A DNA stretch of 64,000 nt from Acidobacteriota bacterium (GTDB taxonomy: Bacteria; Acidobacteriota; UBA890; WLXD01). The DNA lies in assembly GCA_029263295.1 (NCBI GenBank), contig JAJCXT010000029.1, positions 26,832 to 90,831 on the forward strand, written 5' to 3'. Of this stretch, positions 26,600 through 36,341 are shown piece by piece. The first letter of the stretch is position 1, and each line of letters opens with the position of its first letter. The notes beneath the pieces are model-generated. The model did no database searches. It worked only from the letters and a program-made list of their open reading frames with translations, and had not been told where the DNA came from. Both the position numbers and the translations under genes were made by a program.

Positions 26600-27364
26600 A
26601 TGGGAGTGCAGTATCGCTATCAGAACTGGCGCCGTGAGGGCACGCGCAGCTTGCTGCACGGCTTGACCCTGCGCGCGACCAAGTCGCTGCTCCCGTATCG
26701 AGAGTTGCGTGTCATGCAGCTCTCCATGGATCGACTGACGCCGCCCGACGCTCCACTCGCCGAGCTACCGTACGAGACCCGTTTTCTTGACGCGAGCGAG
26801 GTAGCACGGTTCTCCGATCAGGCGCCCGCGTTGAGGGCGAAGTTCACGAACGAAGCGGAGGCGCGTGGAGATCGTTGCTACGCCATCATCGATGGCGAGA
26901 GACTCGCTTCCTTCGGCTGGTACGCGACCCGCCCCCTTGTTGTCGCTTTCGGCATGTACATCCACTTCGATCCCTCCTACGTCTACATGCACACGGGTTA
27001 CACCCACCCCGATTACCGGGGACAGCGGCTGCACGGCATCGGCAAGGCGAAGGCCTTGCGGGTGCTGGCGGATGAAGGCATCCGGGGGATGCTCTCGTGC
27101 GTGGACGCCGACAACGTGAACTCGCTGCGTTCCTGCCAGCGTCTGGGCTGCCGTCCTTGCGGGGTCATTCGCGTCCTCAGAGGAGGGAACCGGCCCTGGA
27201 GTCTTATCTCGGCAGGATGCGCCGAGTACGGTGTCAGCCTGTCGCCAATGCCCGATCGCGCAGCGTTGCCATCTCAGTCCGTGCCGGAGCCCGCCACGGA
27301 GTGGGTACCGAACCGTCGCAGAGAGGCACCCGGTCCGTTTCCGATCGAGCGCAGGCCTGCTTAG
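26600..27364 (+). CDS. GNAT-family N-acetyltransferase
   Basis: 254 aa. The acetyl-CoA pyrophosphate-binding motif A is visible as YTHPDYRGQRLHGIGKAKAL (about residues 134-153). It is followed by the motif-B-like VDADNVNSLRSCQRLGCRPCG. The N-terminal ~50 residues and the Pro/Arg-rich C-terminal ~40 residues are extensions outside the fold. The acceptor substrate is unknown. It is a single-gene unit with a weak AGGG ribosome site. Confidence 0.82.
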   Translation: MGVQYRYQNWRREGTRSLLHGLTLRATKSLLPYRELRVMQLSMDRLTPPDAPLAELPYETRFLDASEVARFSDQAPALRAKFTNEAEARGDRCYAIIDGERLASFGWYATRPLVVAFGMYIHFDPSYVYMHTGYTHPDYRGQRLHGIGKAKALRVLADEGIRGMLSCVDADNVNSLRSCQRLGCRPCGVIRVLRGGNRPWSLISAGCAEYGVSLSPMPDRAALPSQSVPEPATEWVPNRRREAPGPFPIERRPA

Positions 27365-27379
27365 ACGCGGGGGGTGGTC

Positions 27380-27775
27380 TCAGCCCATCGGGGGCAGCCC
27401 GCCGAACTGCGGCAGGTCGTCGTTGATCTCGTCCCAGGGCGCCTTGTGGTCGACCATCATGTGGAACTGCGACTCGAACGCGGAACCATCTTCGAGGGAC
27501 CCGGCATGGACGACGACGAACTCGTCCGCGGAGCCGAACACGCCGGAGCCGCACGTCGTGCAGTGGTGCCGTGTCGTGAAGCCCTCCTCGACGTAGGTGC
27601 CAAGCAGGTCCTCGCCGGCCACGACCTGGAACTTGTCGGGAGCCACGATGAAACCCGCCACGCTGGCTCCACCGCTGACCCGCTGGCACCGCGTGCAGTG
27701 GCATTCGCCGGCCACCGTGATCGCCGCATCAACCTCGTACCGGACACCGCCACACAGACAACCTCCCTTCAACAC
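27380..27775 (-). CDS. GFA-family zinc protein (glutathione-dependent formaldehyde-activating enzyme-like)
   Basis: 131 aa. Zinc-ligand cysteines are in GGCLCGGVRYE, CHCTRCQ and HCTTCGSGVF, the standard CENP-V/GFA pattern. The family includes S-hydroxymethyl-glutathione synthase-like proteins, but most members are uncharacterised. It is transcribed convergently with the GNAT gene; only 15 nt separate the two stops. Confidence 0.93.
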   Translation of the reverse strand: MLKGGCLCGGVRYEVDAAITVAGECHCTRCQRVSGGASVAGFIVAPDKFQVVAGEDLLGTYVEEGFTTRHHCTTCGSGVFGSADEFVVVHAGSLEDGSAFESQFHMMVDHKAPWDEINDDLPQFGGLPPMG

Positions 27776-27961
27776 GACGCTTCCTCCTTTGCTTGTTGTT
27801 CGCGAGCGATCCTCGCCAGGCTAGCGTACTGGCAAGGGTCACTGCTCGGCCAGTTGGTGCCTATCTGAATGCCGCCCTGCTAGAATCCGCGACCTCAGCC
27901 TGCGGCCGTCATCTCAAGGCTAGTTCGGGCTCTCCAGCAGACTTCCCCGAGGCTGCCCAGC

Positions 27962-30412
27962 ATGTTCCACGATCTCAGGTACGCCGTTCGATCGCTGCGG
28001 CGCGTGCCCGGATACTCGGCGGTGATCGTGGTGACGCTGGCGCTTGCGATCGGTGCCACCACGACGATCTACAGCGTCGTCAACGGCGTGTTGCTGCGGC
28101 CGCTGCCCTTCGCCGATCAGGAACGGCTGGTAACACTCTGGCAGCGGGCGCCGGGTGTCGGCGTTGACGAGGACTGGTTCTCGCCAGCTCAGTACTTCGA
28201 CATCCGCGAGGGCACCTCGAGCCTCGAGCATGTTGCGTTGGCGTTCGGCCAGGAGATGACGCTCACCGGCGACGGCATCGCCCCAACGCGGGTGGGAGGG
28301 CTCAGGGTGTCGTCGTCATTCTTCGATGTCCTGGGCATCACGCCGGAGTCAGGCCGTCGCCTGGCGGCGGAGGACGACGCGCCCGGCGCGACGCAGAAGG
28401 TGCTGCTCGGCCATGAGCTGTTCGCGCAGCAATTCGGAAGAGACCCCGGCATCGTTGGCCGAACGATCATGCTCGACGGGCAGAGCCTGGAGATCGTCGG
28501 CGTGATGCCTGCGCTAGCGCTCGACGCTGACATCATGCCGACGCTCCTCACGGTGCCGGTTTTCGACCTGTTCCTGTCGTTCCCGCTCGAGGATCCCCAG
28601 GCCACAACGCGCGGGTCGGAAAACTACAACCTCATCGGCAAGCTGGCCACTGGGGCATCGCTTTCGCAGCTCGACACCGAACTGCTCGCCGTGGCTGAGG
28701 AACTCTCGAAGGACCCGGGCAGCCTGGGGGCCGGACTTTCCGCCGGAAGCGAGTACCTCATTGGCGTGGTGCCCCTCCTGGATGAGGTGACCGCCGGAGT
28801 CGCCGGCCCGCTCATGCTGCTACTTGGGGCGACAGCGGTTCTGTTGCTCATCGCCTGCGCCAACGTCGCCAACCTGCTGCTGACGCGGGCCGCCACGCGG
28901 GGCCGCGAGCTCAGTATCCGGTCGGCCCTCGGAGCGCCGAGTTCTCGGCTAATCACCCAGGCCATGCTCGAGAGCCTCGTACTCTCCGGATCAGGTGGCG
29001 CCGTTGGAGTAATCATCGCGCTGGTGGCGGTGCGAGCCCTGCACGTGGCCGCACCCGCAGACCTCCCGCGCCTGAGCGAAGTGGCCATAGATCCAGGCGT
29101 GATGTTGTTCGCTGGGCTCCTGTGCCTGGTATCGAGCCTGCTGTTTGGAGTCGGGCCTGCGCTACGCAGCGCGGCCGCGAGTCCCGGCGACGTCCTGCGC
29201 GAGAATGCCGCCGGAGTACGCGCGCGATCGATATGGCGGCGCGGCGGTTCGCGCGTTCTGGTGGTCGCGCAGGTTGCCCTGTCGATGCTGCTCGTGATCG
29301 GAGCCGGCCTGCTGATGCGTACGTTCTGGGACCTGCAAACCGTTGACCCGGGCTTCGAGCCGGACCGAGCTCTCACCTTCCGCGTCTCGCTGGCTGGCGA
29401 GAAGTACCGCGACCGCACCGCGCGCGCCAACTTCTTCGAGCAGCTGTTCGAACGCCTGGCCGCGACTCCCGGTGTGACCGCTGCCGGTGGCAGCTCGCTG
29501 TTGCCACTGACACGCGGTCTGGCCTGGACCGACTTCGTCGTCGAAGGCTTCAACGCGGACAATCCCGACGCCCGCATTGTTGCCGACGTGATGACCGTCA
29601 CCCCTGGCTACTTCGAAGCAATGGACACCGACATCGTCGCCGGCCGCGCGTTCGAAGCGCTCGATGGGGCCGAGCCCCCCGTCGTCATGGTGAACCGACA
29701 CTTCGCCGAGCGGTTCTGGCCGGCCGAGGAAGCGGTGGGCAAGTGGGTTTCCGACGACCAGATAGGCCAGACGACGATCATCGGCGTGGTCGAGACGATG
29801 CGCCACTACGGGCTCGCCGCCGACACCCGACCCGCCGTCTACTACCCGCATCGAGGCCGTCCCACTCGCGGTCTGTTCGGCGTGATTGGAGTCTCCGGAG
29901 AGGTCGACGTGGTGACGCTGACGCCCGCAGTGATCGATGCGGTCAGTGATCTCGACGAGCAACTCGCTGTGTCGAACATCGATTCGATGCGCGGCCGCTT
30001 CAACGAGTCGCTCGCCCAGCAGCGCGTACTCATGTGGCTGCTCAACTTCTTCGGCGTCACCGCCCTGACCCTGGCCACGGTCGGGTTGTACGGAGTGCTG
30101 TCGTTCGCCGTGGCGACGCACACCCGTGAAGTCGGCATTCGCAAGGCGCTCGGAGCTCGACCCCGACACCTCTACACTCTCGTGCTGCGCGGCGCGGCGA
30201 TAGTGACCCTGTCGGGTGTCGCACTGGGTGTTGTCGCCGCAGTCGGCGCCGCGCGCGTGATCGGGAGCTCGGTGTTCGGAATCGGGGCCAACGATCCGCT
30301 GTCGTTCGCCGCGGCCATCATGATCGTCTTGCCAGTCGCGTTTGCTGCCAGCCTGATACCGGCACGCCGAGCCGCACGCATTGACCCGATGCTGGCGCTC
30401 AAACAGGAATAG
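27962..30412 (+). CDS. Orphan FtsX/MacB-type ABC permease (ADOP family), no prefix domain
   Basis: 816 aa. Begins directly with the MFHDLRYAVRSLRRVPGYSA core, followed by the first helix (VVTLALAIGATTTIYSVV). Coupling segments GRELSIRSALGAPSSRLITQ and TREVGIRKALGARPRHLYTL mark the two half-repeats. It ends ARIDPMLALKQE. Unlike the other three intact copies it has neither a prefix domain nor an adjacent padR gene. Confidence 0.92.
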   Translation: MFHDLRYAVRSLRRVPGYSAVIVVTLALAIGATTTIYSVVNGVLLRPLPFADQERLVTLWQRAPGVGVDEDWFSPAQYFDIREGTSSLEHVALAFGQEMTLTGDGIAPTRVGGLRVSSSFFDVLGITPESGRRLAAEDDAPGATQKVLLGHELFAQQFGRDPGIVGRTIMLDGQSLEIVGVMPALALDADIMPTLLTVPVFDLFLSFPLEDPQATTRGSENYNLIGKLATGASLSQLDTELLAVAEELSKDPGSLGAGLSAGSEYLIGVVPLLDEVTAGVAGPLMLLLGATAVLLLIACANVANLLLTRAATRGRELSIRSALGAPSSRLITQAMLESLVLSGSGGAVGVIIALVAVRALHVAAPADLPRLSEVAIDPGVMLFAGLLCLVSSLLFGVGPALRSAAASPGDVLRENAAGVRARSIWRRGGSRVLVVAQVALSMLLVIGAGLLMRTFWDLQTVDPGFEPDRALTFRVSLAGEKYRDRTARANFFEQLFERLAATPGVTAAGGSSLLPLTRGLAWTDFVVEGFNADNPDARIVADVMTVTPGYFEAMDTDIVAGRAFEALDGAEPPVVMVNRHFAERFWPAEEAVGKWVSDDQIGQTTIIGVVETMRHYGLAADTRPAVYYPHRGRPTRGLFGVIGVSGEVDVVTLTPAVIDAVSDLDEQLAVSNIDSMRGRFNESLAQQRVLMWLLNFFGVTALTLATVGLYGVLSFAVATHTREVGIRKALGARPRHLYTLVLRGAAIVTLSGVALGVVAAVGAARVIGSSVFGIGANDPLSFAAAIMIVLPVAFAASLIPARRAARIDPMLALKQE

Positions 30413-30422
30413 CGGCGCCCAC

Positions 30423-31109
30423 CTACTCCGTGAACTCCATGCCTTGGTAGAACACCTGCACCAAGTAGCTGGTCGTGGGATGCATCTTAATGAAAGCCAC
30501 GAAGATCCTCGCATTGGGGGGCTGGGCAAGCGGCGCGATGCGGATCAACCGCTGCTCCATCTGGAACTGCCTCGGGGCGTCGTCCGCGCCCATCTCGAAC
30601 TCCTCGCCAGTGGGAGCGAAACGATCGGGCACGAGGGCCGTAAACTCCTCCGCGCTCATTCCCGCCTCCAGCGGGTAGCCCGTGTCCACCTGAGCAGAAC
30701 CAAAGCGCTCGGTGACATGCCGATAGGCTCGATGGAAGGCGAGGAGTACGTCGTCGTAGTCGTAGTCGTCGCCGTGGTCGAACCAGAGGCGAATCATGTA
30801 GAGCTGATCCGCGGAGTTGAACACGAAGGAGATCCGTTCCAGCCCGGGCTCGAGATCCGTGAAGGTCTCGACCCCGCCGATCGATGTCCGCACGGGGTCG
30901 TACGGCGCATGCGCATCGATCGCCACCACCTCGGCCTGGCTCATCCCGAATTGCCACGGGCCGTAACCTGCCAGTGGCTCCGTAGCTCCTCCGATTCCCT
31001 GAGGCACCAGCGGCGCCGCGAACAGGCTCGCGGCGACCACGCCGACTAGCGCCACCGGCAACAGCGCATGGCGCCACACGTCAAACGCGCCAGCCCTCGA
31101 AGATCCCAT
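30423..31109 (-). CDS. Hypothetical membrane-anchored/secreted protein
   Basis: 228 aa from the ATG at 31109, chosen for a GGGAG site 6 nt upstream; the frame stays open to 31238. A hydrophobic segment (ALLPVALVGVVAASLFAAP, residues ~14-32) is a signal or anchor. The rest is soluble, with an Asp/Tyr-rich turn (DHGDDYDYDD) and an acidic middle. A YGPWQFGMSQAEV segment after the anchor recalls small periplasmic proteins with a repeated G-x-x-GMS motif. I do not recognise a function. It is convergent with the permease gene (10 nt between stops). Confidence 0.75.
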   Translation of the reverse strand: MGSSRAGAFDVWRHALLPVALVGVVAASLFAAPLVPQGIGGATEPLAGYGPWQFGMSQAEVVAIDAHAPYDPVRTSIGGVETFTDLEPGLERISFVFNSADQLYMIRLWFDHGDDYDYDDVLLAFHRAYRHVTERFGSAQVDTGYPLEAGMSAEEFTALVPDRFAPTGEEFEMGADDAPRQFQMEQRLIRIAPLAQPPNARIFVAFIKMHPTTSYLVQVFYQGMEFTE

Positions 31110-31336
31110 TCCGCGCTCCCGTCCAGTTTCGTTGCCCCGGCGCTGTCGCAGGTCCGCGACGGCTCTCAGAGTGAGAACCTGCGAACCCCGATTCTTACGA
31201 GGGGACGAGCCCGCGTCTCTTGCGCCGACAGGCGGCACAGGGGGAGGTTCCGGACCCGTCGAGCCCTCGGCAAGTCGCCGCCGGTTCCTAGTAACATCGG
31301 CATCGCTTGCCCATTCCCCGAATCCAGGACGGCATC

Positions 31337-33028
31337 ATGCTTCGAGTTTCACGCACTGTTGGCATCGTCATGGCGCTTGGCGCCGCTCTTACGCTGGCTG
31401 CGCAGGAACCCGCCGAATCGTCACCGGAGGACCGCGTCGATGAGGTCTTCGAGCGCTACGACTCCACCAGCGGCCCGGGTTGCGCCGTCTCTGTGATCAG
31501 GGACGGCGAGATCGTCTACAAGCAGGGCTACGGCATGGCGAACCTCGACCACGACGTGCCAATCCGCACCGACACCGTCTTCCACGTGGCGAGCGTGTCG
31601 AAGGAATTCACCGCCGCCTCCATTGCCTTGCTGGCGATGGAAGGGAAACTGTCGCTCGATGATCCGATTCAGAAGCACCTGCCGTGGCTGCCCGACTTCG
31701 GCCACCTCATTACCGTCCGCAACCTGGTGCATCACAACAGCGGGATCCGGGATCAGTGGTCGCTACTGCAGATGTCCGGATGGCGCTACTCACAGGACCT
31801 GATTACCGACGACGACGTCAGATACCTGCTCGAGAAGCAGCGCGATCTCAACTTCCTGCCGGGCGACGAGTACCTGTACTCGAACAGCGGCTACACGCTG
31901 ATGGCGCAGATCGTCAAGGCAGTTAGCGGCCAGACGCTACGGGAGTTCACGATGGAGCGGATCTTCGAGCCCCTCGGGATGACGCGGACGCACTTCCGCG
32001 ACAACTTCGCCGAGATCGTCAAGGACCAGGCGTATGGCTACAGCTGGGACGGGGAGCGTTCCGTGTACGAACTGAGCGTCACCAACTTCGACACGGTGGG
32101 CGCGACCAGCCTGCTCACCACCGTGGAGGACATGGCGCGGTGGGATCGAAACTTCATCGATCCCGTGGTCGGAGGACAGGTGTTTCTCGACCTGATTCAC
32201 CAGCGCGGCAAGCTCAACAGCGGCGAGGACCAGGACTACGCGTTCGGCCTTTCCCACGGTACCTACCGTGGGTTGCCGACGGTCGGGCACGGCGGCGCCG
32301 ACGCCGGCTACCGCGCCAACTTCGTTCGCTTCCCCGAGCAGGGCTACAGCTTCGTGGCGCTGTGCAATCAGGCGCAGGCCAACCCTGGCGGGCTAGCGCG
32401 CGAGGTCGCTGACATCTATCTCGAGGAGCATCTGGAACCTGTCGCGGCCGCGCAGCCCGAAGAAAACGAGGGGGCCGTCGCCGTGGCGCTTTCCGATGAG
32501 GAATTGGCGCGCGTGGAAGGCACCTACTGGTTCGAGGACAACGCGCTCGCGATCGAGATCAAGCGCCACGAGGAAGCCGTCCAGCTGGTCGTCGGCACAC
32601 AGCAATTCGAGATGATCCACACGGGCGACGGAGTGTTCCGCGCCCCGGAGATCGGCCGCACGCTTCGATTCGAACCCACCACGGGGGTGGTCGAGAAGAT
32701 GCTCCTGCTGGCCACGGACGACGCGGAGGACATCGACACGGCCGCGAAGCTGGCTGCGTTCGATGTCGAGAGCGCGGACCTGACGGAGTACGCCGGCCAG
32801 TACGGCAGCCCCGAGCTACCGGTGACCTACTACCTGGAACTGAACGAGGGCCAGCTGACCCTCAGCTGGCTCAAGGGCGACGCCGACGACCTACTACTGG
32901 TCGGCGAGGACCTGATGGTCGGCGATGCCGGCAGCCTCGAGTTCGAGCGGGGCGCAACCGGCGAGGTCACAGGGTTCGTCCTCGACTCGGGCCGGGTCAG
33001 GAACTTCCGCTTCGAGAGAATCCGATAG
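31337..33028 (+). CDS. Secreted serine beta-lactamase-fold hydrolase
   Basis: 563 aa from the ATG at 31337, which starts a signal peptide (cleavage near LAAQEP). All three class C-type motifs are intact: S86-V-S-K89, Y181-S-N183 and H318-G-G. The lactamase/esterase/D-aminopeptidase fold fills the first ~380 residues. The C-terminal ~170 residues are a beta-rich extension with repeated short beta motifs. Members of this family are esterases or peptidases more often than drug-resistance enzymes, so no resistance phenotype is implied. Confidence 0.92.
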   Translation: MLRVSRTVGIVMALGAALTLAAQEPAESSPEDRVDEVFERYDSTSGPGCAVSVIRDGEIVYKQGYGMANLDHDVPIRTDTVFHVASVSKEFTAASIALLAMEGKLSLDDPIQKHLPWLPDFGHLITVRNLVHHNSGIRDQWSLLQMSGWRYSQDLITDDDVRYLLEKQRDLNFLPGDEYLYSNSGYTLMAQIVKAVSGQTLREFTMERIFEPLGMTRTHFRDNFAEIVKDQAYGYSWDGERSVYELSVTNFDTVGATSLLTTVEDMARWDRNFIDPVVGGQVFLDLIHQRGKLNSGEDQDYAFGLSHGTYRGLPTVGHGGADAGYRANFVRFPEQGYSFVALCNQAQANPGGLAREVADIYLEEHLEPVAAAQPEENEGAVAVALSDEELARVEGTYWFEDNALAIEIKRHEEAVQLVVGTQQFEMIHTGDGVFRAPEIGRTLRFEPTTGVVEKMLLLATDDAEDIDTAAKLAAFDVESADLTEYAGQYGSPELPVTYYLELNEGQLTLSWLKGDADDLLLVGEDLMVGDAGSLEFERGATGEVTGFVLDSGRVRNFRFERIR

Positions 33029-33062
33029 CGGCTTCCACCTAGGAGCCTCTTCGCGCGGCACC

Positions 33063-33105
33063 TTGTTCTGCGAGACAATAAACTGATAGTGTCTTTTTAT
33101 GTCTC
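33063..33105 (+). promoter_or_regulatory. Promoter/operator region, possibly leaderless
   Basis: TTGTTC (33063-33068) is 18 nt from TAGTGT (33087-33092), with an extended-10 TG one base before it. The expected transcription start falls at about 33099, the ATG itself. An imperfect inverted repeat GAGACA (33072-33077)/TGTCTC (33100-33105) spans the promoter and the first codons. Confidence 0.5.
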
Positions 33106-33449
33106 GTAAAGAGTCTCGTCACTCCCGGCCAGAAGTTCTCGGCGGCTTCGAGCACCAGGTGCTGCTGGCCGTTGCGCGCCTCGACGGCCTGACCTCCTCG
33201 GTGCCCATCGTGCTCGAGTTGCAGGCACGGACCGGCCGTGAAGTCGCGGCGGCTTCGGTGTTCGTAACGCTGCGCCGACTCGAGCGTCGCGGTTACCTGT
33301 CCTCGTTCGTCGGTGATCCCGTGCCCGGTCAGGCCGGGCGCCCCCGTCGCCTCTTCCGTCTCCTGCCCGAGGGGCTCGAGGCTGTGCGCGAGGCCGGCGA
33401 GGTATTACGACGGCTCTCCGAAGGCCTCTCGCTCGGAGATCTGGCGTGA
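33099..33449 (+). CDS. PadR-like winged-helix regulator
   Basis: 116 aa. FEHQVLLAVARLDGLTSSVPIVLELQ, then AASVFVTLRRLERRGYLSSFVGD and the wing GRPRRLFRLLPEGLEAV match the PadR fold. The stop overlaps the GTG start of the next permease (GTGA). No Shine-Dalgarno sequence is visible before the ATG; the upstream promoter elements imply a leaderless message. Confidence 0.9.
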   Translation: MSRKESRHSRPEVLGGFEHQVLLAVARLDGLTSSVPIVLELQARTGREVAAASVFVTLRRLERRGYLSSFVGDPVPGQAGRPRRLFRLLPEGLEAVREAGEVLRRLSEGLSLGDLA

Positions 33450-36157
33450 GGAACTCGCCGTCCGAGATCCCCGCCGTCTACGTAGCCTTTCTTCACCTGT
33501 CCCTGTGGCCGTGGCTGAAGCGTGCCGACCGGGACGATGTGGTGCGCGATATCGCCGACCTGCGCACCGCCTATCTGGCCGAATCGGGGAGCCGCGGGCT
33601 GGCGCGCTACACCTGGCGGCAGCTGCTCCAGTTTCCGACCCAACTCGCCCTCCCACACCGTCGCCTGCACACTCTCCCCCATCGCAGAGAAACCACCATG
33701 GACTCCGTCGTCGCCGACCTCCGCATGGCCGTTCGGACGCTCCGGCGCTCCCCCCTGCTCACATTCACCGTGGTCGCCATCCTCGCTGTGGCTATCAGCG
33801 CCAACAGCACGATCTTCAGCGTCGTCTACGCGGTGCTCATCCGGCCATTGCCGTTTCCCGAGCCGGATCGGATCGTCGCCCTGTGGAACACCGACGCCGA
33901 AGGTACCCGTTCACGGCTGGCGCCAGGCACGCTGGTCGATGCCCGCGAGTTGGACGCTCTCGAACCCGTGGGCGCGTTCATGAGCCGAAACGCGACGCTG
34001 ACTCCGCCCGATGGCGAACCCGAGATCCTGCAGGGGGCGCGGGTCACGCAAGGCTACTTCGAAACTCTCGCGCGCGCCCCGCTGGCCGGGCGGATCTTCG
34101 AGCCGCACCATTACCAGCGCGGTGAAAAGCCGGTGATGGTCCTCGGCCACGACGTCTGGATGCGTCGTTTCCAGGGAGACCGCCGCCTGATCGGACGCGA
34201 TGTGCTCTTCGGCGAGACGCAGTACGAGATCATCGCGGTCATGCCACCGGGCGTATACCCGTCCACGGCGAGCATTGAAGGCACGCTACCGCTACGGCCG
34301 GGCGGCCCTGACTTCTGGGTGCCGATCCGATTCCAGGACGAGTTCTACGGCAACCGCCGGACCCGCATTCTTGGCGTCATCGCGCGCCTGGCTCCTTCGA
34401 TCACGATCAGCCAGGCACAGGAGGCCGTCGCCGCCCGCGGCGCCGCTCTGGTCGCCGATGGGCGCCTGCCGGAAGGTGGCGGGCTCACGTTGACGTCGTT
34501 TCGGCACGAGGCCGTCGGCACCGTGCAGCGCGCGTTGACGTTGCTGCTGCTGACCGTAGCCGCCCTGCTACTGATCGCCGCCTCCAACGTCGCCGCGCTG
34601 CTCCTGACGCGGGCCGAAGCGCGCCAGAGTGAACTCGCTGTACGCGCCGCCCTAGGCGCCGGCCGGTGGCGCCTGGTTCGCCTGCAGCTGATGGAGACCC
34701 TCCTGCTTGCCACCGCCGGCGGCACAGTTGGAATCGCCGCAACGCCGCGGCTGCTCGGCCTGCTCCGCAACGCGATTCCCACTCGAATCCCGCGCCTCGA
34801 AACCGCAGCATCCGGTACCGAAGTCGTCGCTTTCACCGCTTTGATCGTACTTGGCATCACGTTGCTTTCCGGACTGGTCCCGGCAGTGGTCGCCACCCGC
34901 AGCGGCCTGCTGCGAGCGTTGCTGCGCACGACCAGTACGGGAACCGCTCAAGGCGGGCGACGGCGACTGCAGTCCACGCTGGTTGCCGCCCAGACGGCCA
35001 TGGCAGTGGTACTCGTGATCGTCTCCGTGCTGCTGGTGCGCAGCTTCCTGCAACTCGGGGCGGTCGACCTCGGATTCGACAAAGCGAATGTGATGACCGT
35101 CAGCGTGGCGGCTCCCGATACGATCGCGGCGGTTGCCGCGACGACGCGGGCGTTCTGGCTGTCTCTGCGGCAGACGCTGGACGAAATTCCGGGCGTGGCC
35201 GTGGCCGGGCTGGGCTCCGACCGACCCGTGGAACGCAGTTGGGTAGATGGCTTCCGCATCGAAGGGAGTCCAGACGACTCCGGAGACAGTCCGCACGCGA
35301 GCCTGCGACAGATCGGACCCGGCTATCTCGAGGCACTCGACATACCAGTCATCGCCGGGCGCGGCGTCACCGCGTCCGATCGTGCCGATACGGTGCAGGT
35401 GGCCTTGATCAATGAGGCCGCCGCCAACGCGTTCTTCGCCGGCACCGACCCGATCGGGCAGCGGATCACGATTCCGTCGCTGGAGCGAATCGGCTTCCAG
35501 GGCGAGGTCGCGGCCACGCGCGAGATCGTCGGCGTGGTCGGAGATGTCCACCACCTCGGGCCGACCGCGGCCGCGGACCCGTCCATCTACCTGGCGCTGC
35601 AGCAGTTCGAGTCCTACTCAACCATCGCGATCATTCGCGAGGATGGATCCCGCGCCGATACAGCCGCGGCCGTCCAACAGGCTCTGCGCGAGATCGACCC
35701 CGCACTCGCCATCCGCGGCATCGAGCGCTTGCCGCTGCTGGTGAGCGACTTCACGGCGCGGGAACGATTCGCCACGGTGCTGGTCAGCTCGTTCGGAATC
35801 ATCGGATTGGTGCTGTCGGCCATGGGCCTGTACGTGCTGGTCGCTCGCGCGGTGGCCTTCCGCACGCGGGAGTACGGACTGCGACTGGCCATCGGAGCGC
35901 CGCCGACCGCCCTCCTGCGCGACGTCTTCTCGACCGCGCTCCGGCCGGTAGTAGTCGGCGTCTTGGTTGGGATGGCGGTGGCCGCACCGGTCACCACGGC
36001 CATGCGCAGCCAGCTGTTCGGAGTGGAGCCCCTCGACCCGATGAGCTTCGCGACCGCCCCGCTCGTGCTGCTGCTGGTGGCGTTGCTGGCAGTGCTGCTA
36101 TGCGCCCGGCGCGCCCTCGGCGTCGACCCGGCTCACGCGCTGCGCGCCGACGGCTGA
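33446..36157 (+). CDS. Orphan FtsX/MacB-type ABC permease (ADOP family) with prefix domain
   Basis: 903 aa from a GTG coupled to the padR-like gene. Residues ~1-75 form the prefix domain (WPWLKRADRDDVVRDIADLRTAYL). The permease core then starts at MDSVVADLRMAVRTLRRSP, with its first helix FTVVAILAVAISANSTIFS. Coupling segments are EARQSELAVRAALGAGRWRLVRL and TREYGLRLAIGAPPTALLRD. It ends LGVDPAHALRADG. Same architecture as the copies at 10128 and 17307, but divergent from them. Confidence 0.92.
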   Translation: MRNSPSEIPAVYVAFLHLSLWPWLKRADRDDVVRDIADLRTAYLAESGSRGLARYTWRQLLQFPTQLALPHRRLHTLPHRRETTMDSVVADLRMAVRTLRRSPLLTFTVVAILAVAISANSTIFSVVYAVLIRPLPFPEPDRIVALWNTDAEGTRSRLAPGTLVDARELDALEPVGAFMSRNATLTPPDGEPEILQGARVTQGYFETLARAPLAGRIFEPHHYQRGEKPVMVLGHDVWMRRFQGDRRLIGRDVLFGETQYEIIAVMPPGVYPSTASIEGTLPLRPGGPDFWVPIRFQDEFYGNRRTRILGVIARLAPSITISQAQEAVAARGAALVADGRLPEGGGLTLTSFRHEAVGTVQRALTLLLLTVAALLLIAASNVAALLLTRAEARQSELAVRAALGAGRWRLVRLQLMETLLLATAGGTVGIAATPRLLGLLRNAIPTRIPRLETAASGTEVVAFTALIVLGITLLSGLVPAVVATRSGLLRALLRTTSTGTAQGGRRRLQSTLVAAQTAMAVVLVIVSVLLVRSFLQLGAVDLGFDKANVMTVSVAAPDTIAAVAATTRAFWLSLRQTLDEIPGVAVAGLGSDRPVERSWVDGFRIEGSPDDSGDSPHASLRQIGPGYLEALDIPVIAGRGVTASDRADTVQVALINEAAANAFFAGTDPIGQRITIPSLERIGFQGEVAATREIVGVVGDVHHLGPTAAADPSIYLALQQFESYSTIAIIREDGSRADTAAAVQQALREIDPALAIRGIERLPLLVSDFTARERFATVLVSSFGIIGLVLSAMGLYVLVARAVAFRTREYGLRLAIGAPPTALLRDVFSTALRPVVVGVLVGMAVAAPVTTAMRSQLFGVEPLDPMSFATAPLVLLLVALLAVLLCARRALGVDPAHALRADG

Positions 36158-36272
36158 GTCGCACCGGGATACTAGAGGGGATTCGGCCGGGTTTCGGGCC
36201 GGGACGAGGTCGCCGATCGTGGTACCGCGCCGCACCGCGCTCTCCTTGAGCGACGATGCTGACGAAGAGGGC

Positions 36273-36302
36273 TTGACGCGTTACTTATTGATACCCTAAG
36301 GT
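36273..36302 (+). promoter_or_regulatory. Candidate sigma-70-type promoter
   Basis: TTGACG at 36273-36278 and TAAGGT at 36297-36302 are spaced 18 nt in an AT-rich island, 40 nt before the membrane-protein start at 36342. GTTAC occurs twice (36280-36284 and 36301-36305) around it, a possible operator for the linked XRE protein. Confidence 0.45.
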
Positions 36303-36341
36303 TACATTTAGTCACCCATGATACGCCTCAAAGGAATCGAT

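Noticed and set aside
29162..30529. 455-codon open frame on the minus strand
   Set aside because: Antisense to the permease at 27962-30412, which has full family motifs; the antisense product has none.
31337..33028. Antibiotic-resistance beta-lactamase
   Set aside because: Length, C-terminal extension and genomic setting fit environmental esterase/peptidase relatives; no resistance context.
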